Below are positions 22,175 to 35,705 of a stretch of 64,000 bases of DNA, in pieces. The number at the start of each line of letters is the position of its first letter. Position 1 is the stretch's first letter. Origin of the DNA: Acipenser ruthenus (lineage: Eukaryota; Chordata; Actinopteri; Acipenseriformes; Acipenseridae); the NCBI RefSeq assembly GCF_902713425.1, contig NC_081217.1, positions 12,289,585 to 12,353,584 on the forward strand, in the 5' to 3' direction. Both the position numbers and the translations under genes were made by a program. Below the pieces are notes generated by a model that made no database searches, was not told the DNA's origin, and worked only from the letters and a program-made list of their open reading frames with translations.

Positions 22175-22339
22175 TAAGCTTTCTTTTTAATTGTATGTGT
22201 TCATTCCTAATACATGTTTAAAGATGAGGAATCTGAAATATTACTGGTTCTACTTCATATCGCACCGGTTCATTTTGTTAAAGAATGTTCATTTTGGCAC
22301 CATTCCAAATGCTGTGGTTTCTTTAAAGAAGAAAAGTCA

Positions 22340-22413
22340 TGGCCCGTATGGGGATCGAACCCGCGACCTTGGCGTTATTAGCACCACACTCTAACCAACT
22401 GAGCTAACCGGCC
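22340..22413 (-). tRNA. tRNA-Ile(AAT), unit 6
   Basis: A64 form, plus U at position 25, turning the G10-C25 D-stem pair into G-U. Confidence 0.85.
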
Positions 22414-22701
22414 ACACACATGGAGCGCGTTAATAAAACCCGAGAAAAACAAGGCCTGCGGACATTATGATTACCAAGATGTTATGTTAAACTCAACAAT
22501 AACACATTCAAAGTATTGGAAAGGCATAATTAGAGGTCTCATCTTTATGAGGCAGTTTAGCAGTGTGAAGAAAGTGGCGAGGTGCGGGCTTGCGGTGACT
22601 TTCTCTCATTTAAAAAGCTGTGATTTGAATACTAAAAAGAAAAACATGTAAAATTACAAAGCATTCGGTGGACATTTTAGAAATAAATTAACAAGAACAG
22701 T

Positions 22702-22783
22702 TGTCAGAAGTGGGGTTCGAGCCCACGCCTCCATGGAGACTGCGACCTGACCACAGCGCCTTAGACCGCTCGGCCATCCTGAC
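22702..22783 (-). tRNA. tRNA-Leu(CAG), unit 6
   Basis: Identical to unit 1. Confidence 0.92.
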
Positions 22784-23204
22784 TTACACCGACGACTTTG
22801 CACAACGCTGCAGCACACTGCTGAACCTCCCATGTCTGACGCTGCAGTAAATCACCTGGCGTGTGCGTGTACTTGTTCTTTTTCTGTTTATATTAAGGAG
22901 GGCGACAAGTTTTGTCGCATTCTGTATGGAATCACAAGGACACTCCTCTTACTGAAAGAAAATATACTGCAAACAGAGCGATCGCTTCACGGTTTGAATC
23001 AAAATCAGAACAGTCTGTTAGCAAATGAACTTCATCAAAAAACCACAAAGGCATTACATAAATGTTACAGATATATTTCGTAGACAGAACAGTTGTAACA
23101 TATTTGAGTACATTTCTAAACAATCTGCTAATAACAGACATAATCTCAAAGCGCTAAAATTTATTTTCAGATCTTATGAAAGACAAGTATGGTTGCGCAT
23201 TATA

Positions 23205-23662
23205 TCACAGAAAACAGGATAATCCTAGCGCTTCATTTAATCCCTCGGTTTGTACCATATGGAGATAGAAGATCCATTTGGATTCACATTGTAATAGTTT
23301 TTGATCGAGATTATCACGTCCTCGAGCTTGAAATATTTTTTGTATGCTGCGGTATTTCAGATCTGAAATGGAATGTTTGGCATCTACGAAATGTCTAGCT
23401 AGTGGTGAATGGATATCTTTTCTCCTAATTGAACTTTTATGCTTGCTCATCAATGCGCAATCGTCACTGTCTAGTAGTTTTACCAACATATTGCAAATGT
23501 CAAGGACAAAAAAACAAATAAATGACATGCGTTGAAGCACAGGTCATCACTTGTAAGACACTCTGCTCTTTTTTCGTTGTATGGCTTGTAAAACGCAAAC
23601 GCATTATCACAGGCGGCACAATTACGACATGGAAAAAAATCCAGTAGATTTGTCCAGTACAC
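23205..23662 (-). mobile_element. Penelope-like fossil, unit 6
   Basis: Co-amplified copy; broken. Confidence 0.75.
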
Positions 23663-24480
23663 CTAGATCTCTCGAACATGTCAATGAGTCAGCCCTTAAT
23701 AAACACTGTCCGTGTTCATTTCTGTGTATATGACATTGTCTATAACCAATATCTGTTATGTAAGCGTATTGGTATGAAACCAATCGCAATTAATGCGATC
23801 CGTGTTTTCAGTCAGTTTGATAGTTTTAATCAATCATCGAAAAAGCAGCAGTGCTTTGCAACTGTAGTTCATCTTTCTTACGTTTTGGTAAGATACCCAC
23901 TCAGAACGTGTCCGCTTCCTCCAGCCCCCTAAGGAACACTGGAGCGGTCATCAATAACAGCGAGCAGTTGGTCAAAAACAACACTCGCTGTCTTCTTCAC
24001 GCTCAAAAACGAACACTCTCACTCTTCCTCGTGGGTAGCGAGCCCAAACACTTTCAAAACGCATTTCGCTAGCAAATCACTATAGAAATGATCCCTGAAA
24101 GTATTGTTTTATGGGCAAGTGGCCGACCGTCTCCCTCCAACTCTGAGTGGCACCGGTAGCTGTGCCGGTGACAAATAAACAGGAGCACTTTCATATAATG
24201 CAATTGCTGTAGCCCAGTGAGTTGTTACAATAACATTTCAAACTCATTCCAGACTGCAGGCGGTTAAAAGCTTAATTGGGTTCAATTTTTTGATATGATT
24301 TAAAAAGTACGAGCCAGTTGCCTCATTTGCATTGCCTGCCTTCCTCCTTTGCACTGTGACGTCTATCAAATGTGTGCTTAAAATCTGATGAATACGATTC
24401 CCATTTGAACCGTAAATATTTTAATTATACGCATACAGTGTTCTTTTGGGCTCCGAGGTTGTTATCTAATAAAACAAGGT

Positions 24481-24539
24481 AATCGGTGAGCGCGTTCGGC
24501 TTAACCAAAACGTTGCTGTTTCAAGCCCACGCAGGGACG
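24481..24539 (+). pseudogene. tRNA-Asn relic, unit 7
   Basis: Same as unit 2. Confidence 0.85.
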
Positions 24540-25300
24540 AGGCATTCTTTTTGTCAATCGCCTTTCTGTCAAGCCAGTAAACCTGTATATAATAAGAAAC
24601 ATTCAACAGCTCGGAAACACCATAATAGAATCCAATGCCTTTACAAATGTGTTTTGAAACTGTTCATTTTTCACCCAAATGCGGTTCTCAAAAATTGTTT
24701 TGCCTACATTTTTCTATTGCTATTATTATTTTTTCCAGAGTAAGACGAAAAAGCAAACATCCATGAAATAGGTAAACACTGCTACAGCGCTTGAACTGTC
24801 TCAACAAACGTTCAGCTCTAAAACGTGTACATTGAAAGTCTATTAACATCTTTAACACAATCATGTGTGTTCCAATAGCGGCTATTCCACATGGTGATCA
24901 ATAAAGTGAATGCTGGCTTTGTTCACATATTAGCAAGACGTTTTCAGGATTCACGCATATTCTGAACAAGCACACTAGAATATGGTAATGAAAGGACAGG
25001 AAAATAACAGGTTTATTGGCTTTGGTCTTGTATCGTCACCCTGACTACTGTCAGGTAAGGAAGTGGCATTAATCAAAACGTAATTATGTAAGGTTACCAA
25101 TGCGCAAATACGAAGCATATTAAAACTTCTTCACAATCTTAAATCTTCCCACATGCATTTCAAACACTTACTGATAAGTACGGCCCTTTCCCAATGTAAC
25201 TGCTTTGTTTGAACACCAAAGATGGCTTGGATATTTATGAAACCACGATACTATTGTTCCCACTTTCTTTAGAACTACCAAATGTGCGCTTCCCATGTCA

Positions 25301-25374
25301 GCCCTAGTGGCCTAATGGCTAAGGCCACTGGCCTCCTAAGCCAGGGATAGTGGGTTCGAGTCCCATCTGGGGTG
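25301..25374 (+). tRNA. tRNA-Arg(CCT), unit 7
   Basis: D-loop GGCTAAGG; a G to A change lies just after the gene, before the T4 run. Confidence 0.85.
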
Positions 25375-25811
25375 GAGTTTTGTTATAAAATCGAACATAA
25401 TTGTGTTATGTTTTATTGGCATGTGAAATTTTGTAGATCTTGTTATCTGCTAAGTCCGCTCACGCTAGCCACAACGTGCTTGAGTGCTGTGGCAGCAGCC
25501 ATGAAGCAAGTCAGTTTTTCAGTTGAAATCAAGATCTACTTTGTTTTTTGTGTATGGGTGGTTTGAAAAGATCACTTAAATTGTTACGTATTTTGAAATA
25601 AAGATGTATTCATTATTATGAACGTTGACAGAAAGGATATTGTATTTACATTTCCCACGTGTGCTTGCCTTGTATAAATCGATGGAGTTTCAACAAAGGC
25701 ATTTGACTTCGGTTCATGTTAGCCTATACTGCCATCTGCAGCATTACCGCGGATGTCTTTTACTTCTTTTGACAATAATATGGATCATTTCACAGTCCAA
25801 TGTAAGAACAT

Positions 25812-25893
25812 GTAGTCGTGGCCGAGTGGTTAAGGCGATGGACTAGAAATCCATTGGGGTTTCCCCGCGCAGATTCGAATCCTGCCGACTACG
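25812..25893 (+). tRNA. tRNA-Ser(AGA), unit 7, B box changed
   Basis: G53 is A (GATTCGAATCC), breaking the 53-61 pair and an almost invariant B-box base. Reduced TFIIIC binding is expected from what is known of B boxes. Confidence 0.78.
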
Positions 25894-26058
25894 TAAGCTT
25901 TCTTTTTAATTGTATGTGTTCATTCCTAATACATGTTTAAAGATGAGGAATCTGAAATATTACTGGTTCTACTTCATATCGCACCGGTTCATTTTGTTAA
26001 AGAATGTTCATTTTGGCACCATTCCAAATGCTGTGGTTTCTTTAAAGAAGAAAAGTCA

Positions 26059-26141
26059 TGGCCCGTACGGGGATCGAACCCGCGACCTTGGCGTTATTAG
26101 CACCACGCTCTAACCAACTGAGCTAACTGAGCTAACCGGCC
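26059..26141 (-). pseudogene. tRNA-Ile(AAT) with 9-bp internal duplication, unit 7
   Basis: Same TTAGCTCAG duplication as in unit 4, but on a background with the canonical T-stem (G64) and acceptor. The duplication has therefore been separated from, or joined to, the other variants by exchange. Confidence 0.75.
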
Positions 26142-26429
26142 ACACACATGGAGCACGTTAATAAAACCCGAGAAAAACAAGGCCTGCGGACATTATGATT
26201 ACCAAGATGTTATGTTAAACTCAACAATAACACATTCAAAGTATTGGAAAGGCATAATTAGAGGTCTCATCTTTATGAGGCAGTTTAGCAGTGTGAAGAA
26301 AGTGGCGAGGTGCGGGCTTGCGGTGACTTTCTCTCATTTAAAAAGCTGTGATTTGAATACTAAAAAGAAAAACATGTAAAATTACCAAGCATTCGGTGGA
26401 CGTTTTAGAAATAAATTAACAAGAACAGT

Positions 26430-26511
26430 TGTCAGAAGTGGGGTTCGAGCCCACGCCTCCATGGAGACTGCGACCTGACCACAGCGCCTTAGACCGCTCG
26501 GCCATCCTGAC
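26430..26511 (-). tRNA. tRNA-Leu(CAG), unit 7
   Basis: Identical to unit 1. Confidence 0.92.
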
Positions 26512-26932
26512 TTACACCGACGACTTTGCACAACGCTGCAGCACACTGCTGAACCTCCCATGTCTGACGCTGCAGTAAATCACCTGGCGTGTGCGTGTAC
26601 TTGTTCTTTTTCTGTTTATATTAAGGAGGGCGACAGGTTTTGTCGCATTCTGTATGGAATCACAAGGACACTCCTCTTACTGAAAGAAAATATACTGCAA
26701 ACAGAGCGATCGCTTCACGGTTTGAATCAAAATCAGAACAGTCTGTTAGCAAATGAACTTCATCAAAAAACCACAAAGGCATTACATAAATGTTACAGAT
26801 ATATTTCGTAGACAGAACAGTTGTAACATATTTGAGTACATTTCTAAACAATCTGCTAATAACAGACATAATCTCAAAGCGCTATAATTTATTTTCAGAT
26901 CTTATGAAAGACAAGTATGGTTGCGCATTATA

Positions 26933-27390
26933 TCACAGAAAACAGGATAATCCTAGCGCTTCATTTAATCCCTCGGTTTGTACCATATGGAGATAGAAGA
27001 TCCATTTGGATTCACATTGTAATAGTTTTTGATCGAGATTATCACGTCCTCGAGCTTGAAATATTTTTTGTATGCTGCGGTATTTCAGATCTGAAATGGA
27101 ATGTTTGGCATCTACGAAATGTCTAGCTAGTGGTGAATGGATATCTTTTCTCCTAATTGAACTTTTATGCTTGCTCATCAATGCGCAATCGTCACTGTCT
27201 AGTAGTTTTACCAACATATTGCAAATGGCAAGGACAAAAAAACAAATAAATGACATGCGTTGAAGCACAGGTCATCACTTGTAAGACACTCTGCTCTTTT
27301 TTCGTTGTATGGCTTGTAAAACGCAAACGCATTATCACAGGCGGCACAATTACGACATGGAAAAAAATCCAGTAGATTTGTCCAGTACAC
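26933..27390 (-). mobile_element. Penelope-like fossil, unit 7
   Basis: Co-amplified copy; broken. Confidence 0.75.
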
Positions 27391-28208
27391 CTAGATCTCT
27401 CGAACATGTCAATGAGTCAGCCCTTAATAAACACTGTCCGTGTTCATTTCTGTGTATATGACATTGTCTATAACCAATATCTGTTATGTAAGCGTATTGG
27501 TATGAAACCAATCGCAATTAATGCGATCCGTGTTTTCAGTCAGTTTGATAGTTTTAATCAATCATCGAAAAAGCAGCAGTGCTTTGCAACTGTAGTTCAT
27601 CTTTCTTACGTTTTGGTAAGATACCCACTCAGAACGTGTCCGCTTCCTCCAGCCCCCAAAGGAACACTGGAGCGGTCATCAATAACAACGAGCAGTTGGT
27701 CAAAAACAACACTCGCTGTCTTCTTCACGCTCAAAAACGAACACTCTCACTCTTCCTCGTGGGTAGCGAGCCCAAACACTTTCAAAACGCATTTCGCTAG
27801 CAAATCACTATAGAAATGATCCCTGAAAGTATTGTTTTATGGGCAAGTGGCCGACCGTCTCCCTCCAACTCTGAGTGGCACCGGTAGCTGTGCCGGTGAC
27901 AAATAAACAGGAGCACTTTCATATAATGCAATTGCTGTAGCCCAGTGAGTTGTTACAATAACATTTCAAACTCATCCCAGACTGCAGGCGGTTAAAAGCT
28001 TAATTGGGTTCAATTTTTTGATATGATTTAAAAAGTACGAGCCAGTTGCCTCATTTGCATTGCCTGCCTTCCTCCTTTGCACTGTGACGTCTATCAAATG
28101 TGTGCTTAAAATCTGATGAATACGATTCCCATTTGAACCGTAAATATTTTAATTATACGCATACAGTGTTCTGTTGGGCTCCGAGGGTGTTATCTAATAA
28201 AACAAGGT

Positions 28209-28267
28209 AATCGGTGAGCGCGTTCGGCTTAACCAAAACGTTGCTGTTTCAAGCCCACGCAGGGACG
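28209..28267 (+). pseudogene. tRNA-Asn relic, unit 8
   Basis: Same as unit 2. Confidence 0.85.
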
Positions 28268-29028
28268 AGGCATTCTTTTTGTCAATCGCCTTTCTGTCAA
28301 GCCAGTAAACCTGTATATAATAAGAAACATTCAACAGCTCGGAAACACCATAATAGAATCCAATGCCTTTACAAATGTGTTTTGAAACTGTTCATTTTTC
28401 ACCCAAATGCGGTTCTCAAAAATTGTTTTGCCTACATTTTTCTATTGCTATTATTATTTTTTCCAGAGTAAGACGAAAAAGCAAACATCCATGAAATAGG
28501 TAAACACTGCTACAGCGCTTGAACTGTCTCAACAAACGTTCAGCTCTAAAACTTGTACATTGAAAGTCTTTTAACATCTTTAACACAATCATGTGTGTTC
28601 CAATAGCGGCTATTCCACATGGTGATCAATAAAGTGAATGCTGGCTTTGTTCACATATTAGCAAGACGTTTTCAGGATTCACTTATATTCTGAACAAGCA
28701 CACCAGAATATGGTAATGAAAGGACAGGAAAATAACAGGTTTATTGGCTCTGGTCTTGTATCGTCACCCTGACTACTGTCAGGTAAGGAAGTGGCATTAA
28801 TCAAAACGTAATTATGTAAGGTTACCAATGCGCAAATACGAAGCATATTAAAACTTCTTCACAATCTTAAATCTTCCCACATGCATTTCAGACACTTACT
28901 GATAAGTACGGCCCTTTCCCAATGTAACTGCTTTGTTTGAACACCAAAGATGGCTTGGATATTTATGAAACCACGATACTATTGTTCCCACTTTCTTTAG
29001 AACTACCAAATGTGCGCTTCCCATGTCA

Positions 29029-29102
29029 GCCCTAGTGGCCTAATGGTTAAGGCCACTGGCCTCCTAAGCCAGGGATAGTGGGTTCGAGTCCCATCTGGGG
29101 TG
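29029..29102 (+). tRNA. tRNA-Arg(CCT), unit 8
   Basis: D-loop GGTTAAGG; lacks the T-stem change of its twin in unit 5. Confidence 0.85.
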
Positions 29103-29539
29103 GGGTTTTGTTATAAAATCGAACATAATTGTGTTATGTTTTATTGGCATGTGATATTTTGTAGATCTTGTTATCTGTTAAGTCCGCTCACGCTAGCCAC
29201 AACGTGCTTGAGTGCTGTGGCAGCAGCCATGAAGCAAGTCAGTTTTTCAGTTGAAATAAAGATCTACTTTGTTTTTTGTGTATGTGTGGTTTGAAAAGAT
29301 CACTTAAATTGTTACGTATTTTGAAATAAAGATGTATTCATTATTATGAACGTTGACAGAAAGGATATTGTATTTACATTTCCCACGTGTGCTTGCCTTG
29401 TATAAATCGATGGAGTTTCAACAAAGGCATTTGACTTCGGTTCATGTTAGCCTATACTGCCATCTGCAGCATTACCGCGGGTGTCTTTTACTTCTTTTGA
29501 CAATAATATGGATCATTTCACAGTCCAATGTAAGAACAT

Positions 29540-29621
29540 GTAGTCGTGGCCGAGTGGTTAAGGCGATGGACTAGAAATCCATTGGGGTTTCCCCGCGCAG
29601 GTTCGAATCCTGCCGACTACG
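29540..29621 (+). tRNA. tRNA-Ser(AGA), unit 8
   Basis: Intact form. Confidence 0.95.
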
Positions 29622-29786
29622 TAAGCTTTCTTTTTAATTGTATGTGTTCATTCCTAATACATGTTTAAAGATGAGGAATCTGAAATATTACTGGTTCTAC
29701 TTCATATCGCACCGGTTCATTTTGTTAAAGAATGTTCATTTTGGCACCATTCCAAATGCTGTGGTTTCTTTAAAGAAGAAAAGTCA

Positions 29787-29860
29787 TGGCCCGTATGGGG
29801 ATCGAACCCGCGACCTTGGCGTTATTAGCACCACGCTCTAACCAACTGAGCTAACCGGCC
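29787..29860 (-). tRNA. tRNA-Ile(AAT), unit 8
   Basis: A64 form. Confidence 0.88.
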
Positions 29861-30148
29861 ACACACATGGAGCACGTTAATAAAACCCGAGAAAAACAAG
29901 GCCTGCGGACATTATGATTACCAAGATGTTATGTTAAACTCAACAATAACACATTCAAAGTATTGGAAAGGCATAATTAGAGGTCTCATCTTTATGAGGC
30001 AGTTTAGCAGTGTGAAGAAAGTGGCGAGGTGCGGGCTTGCGGTGACTTTCTCTCATTTAAAAAGCTGTGATTTGAATACTAAAAAGAAAAACATGTAAAA
30101 TTACCAAGCATTCGGTGGACGTTTTAGAAATAAATTAACAAGAACAGT

Positions 30149-30230
30149 TGTCAGAAGTGGGGTTCGAGCCCACGCCTCCATGGAGACTGCGACCTGACCA
30201 CAGCGCCTTAGACCGCTCGGCCATCCTGAC
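30149..30230 (-). tRNA. tRNA-Leu(CAG), unit 8
   Basis: Identical to unit 1. Confidence 0.92.
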
Positions 30231-30651
30231 TTACACCGACGACTTTGCACAACGCTGCAGCACACTGCTGAACCTCCCATGTCTGACGCTGCAGTAAATC
30301 ACCTGGCGTGTGCGTGTACTTGTTCTTTTTCTGTTTATATTAAGGAGGGCGACAGGTTTTGTCGCATTCTGTATGGAATCACAAGGACACTCCTCTTACT
30401 GAAAGAAAATATACTGCAAACAGAGCGATCGCTTCACGGTTTGAATCAAAATCAGAACAGTCTGTTAGCAAATGAACTTCATCAAAAAACCACAAAGGCA
30501 TTACATAAATGTTACAGATATATTTCGTAGACAGAACAGTTGTAACATATTTGAGTACATTTCTAAACAATCTGCTAATAACAGACATAATCTCAAAGCG
30601 CTATAATTTATTTTCAGATCTTATGAAAGACAAGTATGGTTGCGCATTATA

Positions 30652-31109
30652 TCACAGAAAACAGGATAATCCTAGCGCTTCATTTAATCCCTCGGTTTGT
30701 ACCATATGGAGATAGAAGATCCATTTGGATTCACATTGTAATAGTTTTTGATCGAGATTATCACGTCCTCGAGCTTGAAATATTTTTTGTATGCTGCGGT
30801 ATTTCAGATCTGAAATGGAATGTTTGGCATCTACGAAATGTCTAGCTAGTGGTGAATGGATATCTTTTCTCCTAATTGAACTTTTATGCTTGCTCATCAA
30901 TGCGCAATCGTCACTGTCTAGTAGTTTTACCAACATATTGCAAATGGCAAGGACAAAAAAACAAATAAATGACATGCGTTGAAGCACAGGTCATCACTTG
31001 TAAGACACTCTGCTCTTTTTTCGTTGTATGGCTTGTAAAACGCAAACGCATTATCACAGGCGGCACAATTACGACATGGAAAAAAATCCAGTAGATTTGT
31101 CCAGTACAC
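30652..31109 (-). mobile_element. Penelope-like fossil, unit 8
   Basis: Co-amplified copy; broken. Confidence 0.75.
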
Positions 31110-31927
31110 CTAGATCTCTCGAACATGTCAATGAGTCAGCCCTTAATAAACACTGTCCGTGTTCATTTCTGTGTATATGACATTGTCTATAACCAATATC
31201 TGTTATGTAAGCGTATTGGTATGAAACCAATCGCAATTAATGCGATCCGTGTTTTCAGTCAGTTTGATAGTTTTAATCAATCATCGAAAAAGCAGCAGTG
31301 CTTTGCAACTGTAGTTCATCTTTCTTACGTTTTGGTAAGATACCCACTCAGAACGTGTCCGCTTCCTCCAGCCCCCTAAGGAACACTGGAGCGGTCATCA
31401 ATAACAGCGAGCAGTTGGTCAAAAACAACACTCGCTGTCTTCTTCACGCTCAAAAACGAACACTCTCACTCTTCCTCGTGGGTAGCGAGCCCAAACACTT
31501 TCAAAACGCATTTCGATAGCAAATCACTATAGAAATGATCCCTGAAAGTATTGTTTTATGGGCAAGTGGCCGACCGTCTCCCTCCAACTCTGAGTGGCAC
31601 CGGTAGCTGTGCCGGTGACAAATAAACAGGAGCACTTTCATATAATGCAATTGCTGTAGCCCAGTGAGTTGTTACAATAACATTTCAAACTCATTCCAGA
31701 CTGCAGGCGGTTAAAAGCTTAATTGGGTTCAATTTTTTGATATGATTTAAAAAGAACGAGCCAGTTGCCTCATTTGCATTGCCTGCCTTCCTCCTTTGCA
31801 CTGTGACGTCTATCAAATGTGTGCTTAAAATCTGATGAATACGATTCCCATTTGAACCGTAAATATTTTAATTATACGCATACAGTGTTCTGTTGGGCTC
31901 CGAGGGTGTTATCTAATAAAACAAGGT

Positions 31928-31986
31928 AATCGGTGAGCGCGTTCGGCTTAACCAAAACGTTGCTGTTTCAAGCCCACGCAGGGACG
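31928..31986 (+). pseudogene. tRNA-Asn relic, unit 9
   Basis: Same as unit 2. Confidence 0.85.
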
Positions 31987-32747
31987 AGGCATTCTTTTTG
32001 TCAATCGCCTTTCTGTCAAGCCAGTAAACCTGTATATAATAAGAAACATTCAACAGCTCGGAAACACCATAATAGAATCCAATGCCTTTACAAATGTGTT
32101 TTGAAACTGTTCATTTTTCACCCAAATGCGGTTCTCAAAAATTGTTTTGCCTACATTTTTCTATTGCTATTATTATTTTTTCCAGAGTAAGACGAAAAAG
32201 CAAACATCCATGAAATAGGTAAACACTGCTACAGCGCTTGAACTGTCTCAACAAACGTTCAGCTCTAAAACGTGTACATTGAAAGTCTATTAACATCTTT
32301 AACACAATCATGTGTGTTCCAATAGCGGCTATTCCACATGGTGATCAATAAAGTGAATGCTGGCTTTGTTCACATATTAGCAAGACGTTTTCAGGATTCA
32401 CGCATATTCTGAACAAGCACACTAGAATATGGTAATGAAAGGACAGGAAAATAACAGGTTTATTGGCTTTGGTCTTGTATCGTCACCCTGACTACTGTCA
32501 GGTAAGGAAGTGGCATTAATCAAAACGTAATTATGTAAGGTTACCAATGCGCAAATACGAAGCATATTAAAACTTCTTCACAATCTTAAATCTTCCCACA
32601 TGCATTTCAAACACTTACTGATAAGTACGGCCCTTTCCCAATGTAACTGCTTTGTTTGAACACCAAAGATGGCTTGGATATTTATGAAACCACGATACTA
32701 TTGTTCCCACTTTCTTTAGAACTACCAAATGTGCGCTTCCCATGTCA

Positions 32748-32821
32748 GCCCTAGTGGCCTAATGGCTAAGGCCACTGGCCTCCTAAGCCAGGGATAGTGG
32801 GTTCGAGTCCCATCTGGGGTG
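32748..32821 (+). tRNA. tRNA-Arg(CCT), unit 9
   Basis: D-loop GGCTAAGG. Confidence 0.85.
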
Positions 32822-33258
32822 GGGTTTTGTTATAAAATCGAACATAATTGTGTTATGTTTTATTGGCATGTGATATTTTGTAGATCTTGTTATCTGTTAA
32901 GTCCGCTCACGCTAGCCACAACGTGCTTGAGTGCTGTGGCAGCAGCCATGAAGCAAGTCAGTTTTTCAGTTGAAATAAAGATCTACTTTGTTTTTTGTGT
33001 ATGGGTGGTTTGAAAAGATCACTTAAATTGTTACGTATTTTGAAATAAAGATGTATTCATTATTATGAACGTTGACAGAAAGGATATTGTATTTACATTT
33101 CCCACGTGTGCTTGCCTTGTATAAATCGATGGAGTTTCAACAAAGGCATTTGACTTCGGTTCATGTTAGCCTATACTGCCATCTGCAGCATTACCGCGGG
33201 TGTCTTTTACTTCTTTTGACAATAATATGGATCATTTCACAGTCCAATGTAAGAACAT

Positions 33259-33340
33259 GTAGTCGTGGCCGAGTGGTTAAGGCGATGGACTAGAAATCCA
33301 TTGGGGTTTCCCCGTGCAGGTTCGAATCCTGCCGACTACG
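33259..33340 (+). tRNA. tRNA-Ser(AGA), unit 9
   Basis: C to T just before the T-stem, as in unit 6, but with the invariant A58 kept. The A58 change in unit 6 therefore probably arose after the two copies separated. Confidence 0.93.
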
Positions 33341-33505
33341 TAAGCTTTCTTTTTAATTGTATGTGTTCATTCCTAATACATGTTTAAAGATGAGGAATCT
33401 GAAATATTACTGGTTCTACTTCATATCGCACCGGTTCATTTTGTTAAAGAATGTTCATTTTGGCACCATTCCAAATGCTGTGGTTTCTTTAAAGAAGAAA
33501 AGTCA

Positions 33506-33579
33506 TGGCCCGTATGGGGATCGAACCCGCGACCTTGGCGTTATTAGCACCACGCTCTAACCAACTGAGCTAACCGGCC
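33506..33579 (-). tRNA. tRNA-Ile(AAT), unit 9
   Basis: A64 form. Confidence 0.88.
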
Positions 33580-33867
33580 ACACACATGGAGCGCGTTAAT
33601 AAAACCCGAGAAAAACAAGGCCTGCGGACATTATGATTACCAAGATGTTATGTTAAACTCAACAATAACACATTCAAAGTATTGGAAAGGCATAATTAGA
33701 GGTCTCATCTTTATGAGGCAGTTTAGCAGTGTGAAGAAAGTGGCGAGGTGCGGGCTTGCGGTGACTTTCTCTCATTTAAAAAGCTGTGATTTGAATACTA
33801 AAAAGAAAAACATGTAAAATTACAAAGCATTCGGTGGACATTTTAGAAATAAATTAACAAGAACAGT

Positions 33868-33949
33868 TGTCAGAAGTGGGGTTCGAGCCCACGCCTCCAT
33901 GGAGACTGCGACCTGACCACAGCGCCTTAGACCGCTCGGCCATCCTGAC
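33868..33949 (-). tRNA. tRNA-Leu(CAG), unit 9
   Basis: Identical to unit 1. Confidence 0.92.
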
Positions 33950-34370
33950 TTACACCGACGACTTTGCACAACGCTGCAGCACACTGCTGAACCTCCCATG
34001 TCTGACGCTGCAGTAAATCACCTGGCGTGTGCGTGTACTTGTTCTTTTTCTGTTTATATTAAGGAGGGCGACAAGTTTTGTCGCATTCTGTATGGAATCA
34101 CAAGGACACTCCTCTTACTGAAAGAAAATATACTGCAAACAGAGCGATCGCTTCACGGTTTGAATCAAAATCAGAACAGTCTGTTAGCAAATGAACTTCA
34201 TCAAAAAACCACAAAGGCATTACATAAATGTTACAGATATATTTCGTAGACAGAACAGTTGTAACATATTTGAGTACATTTCTAAACAATCTGCTAATAA
34301 CAGACATAATCTCAAAGCGCTAAAATTTATTTTCAGATCTTATGAAAGACAAGTATGGTTGCGCATTATA

Positions 34371-34828
34371 TCACAGAAAACAGGATAATCCTAGCGCTTC
34401 ATTTAATCCCTCGGTTTGTACCATATGGAGATAGAAGATCCATTTGGATTCACATTGTAATAGTTTTTGATCGAGATTATCACGTCCTCGAGCTTGAAAT
34501 ATTTTTTGTATGCTGCGGTATTTCAGATCTGAAATGGAATGTTTGGCATCTACGAAATGTCTAGCTAGTGGTGAATGGATATCTTTTCTCCTAATTGAAC
34601 TTTTATGCTTGCTCATCAATGCGCAATCGTCACTGTCTAGTAGTTTTACCAACATATTGCAAATGGCAAGGACAAAAAAACAAATAAATGACATGCGTTG
34701 AAGCACAGGTCATCACTTGTAAGACACTCTGCTCTTTTTTCGTTGTATGGCTTGTAAAACGCAAACGCATTATCACAGGCGGCACAATTACGACATGGAA
34801 AAAAATCCAGTAGATTTGTCCAGTACAC
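34371..34828 (-). mobile_element. Penelope-like fossil, unit 9
   Basis: Co-amplified copy; broken. Confidence 0.75.
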
Positions 34829-35646
34829 CTAGATCTCTCGAACATGTCAATGAGTCAGCCCTTAATAAACACTGTCCGTGTTCATTTCTGTGTATATGAC
34901 ATTGTCTATAACCAATATCTGTTATGTAAGCGTATTGGTATGAAACCAATCGCAATTAATGCGATCCGTGTTTTCAGTCAGTTTGATAGTTTTAATCAAT
35001 CATCGAAAAAGCAGCAGTGCTTTGCAACTGTAGTTCATCTTTCTTACGTTTTGGTAAGATACCCACTCAGAACGTGTCCGCTTCCTCCAGCCCCCTAAGG
35101 AACACTGGAGCGGTCATCAATAACAGCGAGCAGTTGGTCAAAAACAACACTCGCTGTCTTCTTCACGCTCAAAAACGAACACTCTCACTCTTCCTCGTGG
35201 GTAGCGAGCCCAAACACTTTCAAAACGCATTTCGCTAGCAAATCACTATAGAAATGATCCCTGAAAGTATTGTTTTATGGGCAAGTGGCCGACCGTCTCC
35301 CTCCAACTCTGAGTGGCACCGGTAGCTGTGCCGGTGACAAATAAACAGGAGCACTTTCATATAATGCAATTGCTGTAGCCCAGTGAGTTGTTACAATAAC
35401 ATTTCAAACTCATTCCAGACTGCAGGCGGTTAAAAGCTTAATTGGGTTCAATTTTTTGATATGATTTAAAAAGTACGAGCCAGTTGCCTCATTTGCATTG
35501 CCTGCCTTCCTCCTTTGCACTGTGACGTCTATCAAATGTGTGCTTAAAATCTGATGAATACGATTCCCATTTGAACCGTAAATATTTTAATTATACGCAT
35601 ACAGTGTTCTGTTGGGCTCCGAGGTTGTTATCTAATAAAACAAGGT

Positions 35647-35705
35647 AATCGGTGAGCGCGTTCGGCTTAACCAAAACGTTGCTGTTTCAAGCCCACGCAG
35701 GGACG
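35647..35705 (+). pseudogene. tRNA-Asn relic, unit 10
   Basis: Same as unit 2. Confidence 0.85.

Larger units (their letters stand above)
20355..24073. repeat. Array unit 6 (3719 bp), type B of the higher-order repeat
   Basis: Shares with unit 9: AAGAACGAGCC near 20586 (also in unit 4), TTACAAAGC and GACATTTT near 22655-22675, GACAAGTTTTG near 22904, and GCTAAAATTT near 23153 (also in unit 13). Confidence 0.95.
24074..27801. repeat. Array unit 7 (3728 bp), type C of the higher-order repeat
   Basis: Shares TGAAATTTTGTAG near 25427 with units 10 and 17, and GAAATCAAG near 25524 with units 10, 14 and 17. Nine bases longer because of the tRNA-Ile duplication, which unit 10 lacks. Confidence 0.95.
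27802..31520. repeat. Array unit 8 (3719 bp), type A of the higher-order repeat
   Basis: Near twin of unit 5, 11166 bp away: same ATTCACTTAT, CAGACACTT and CTTGTAC variants. Confidence 0.95.
31521..35239. repeat. Array unit 9 (3719 bp), type B of the higher-order repeat
   Basis: Near twin of unit 6, but reads GAGGGTGTT near 31900 where unit 6 has GAGGTTGTT. Confidence 0.95.
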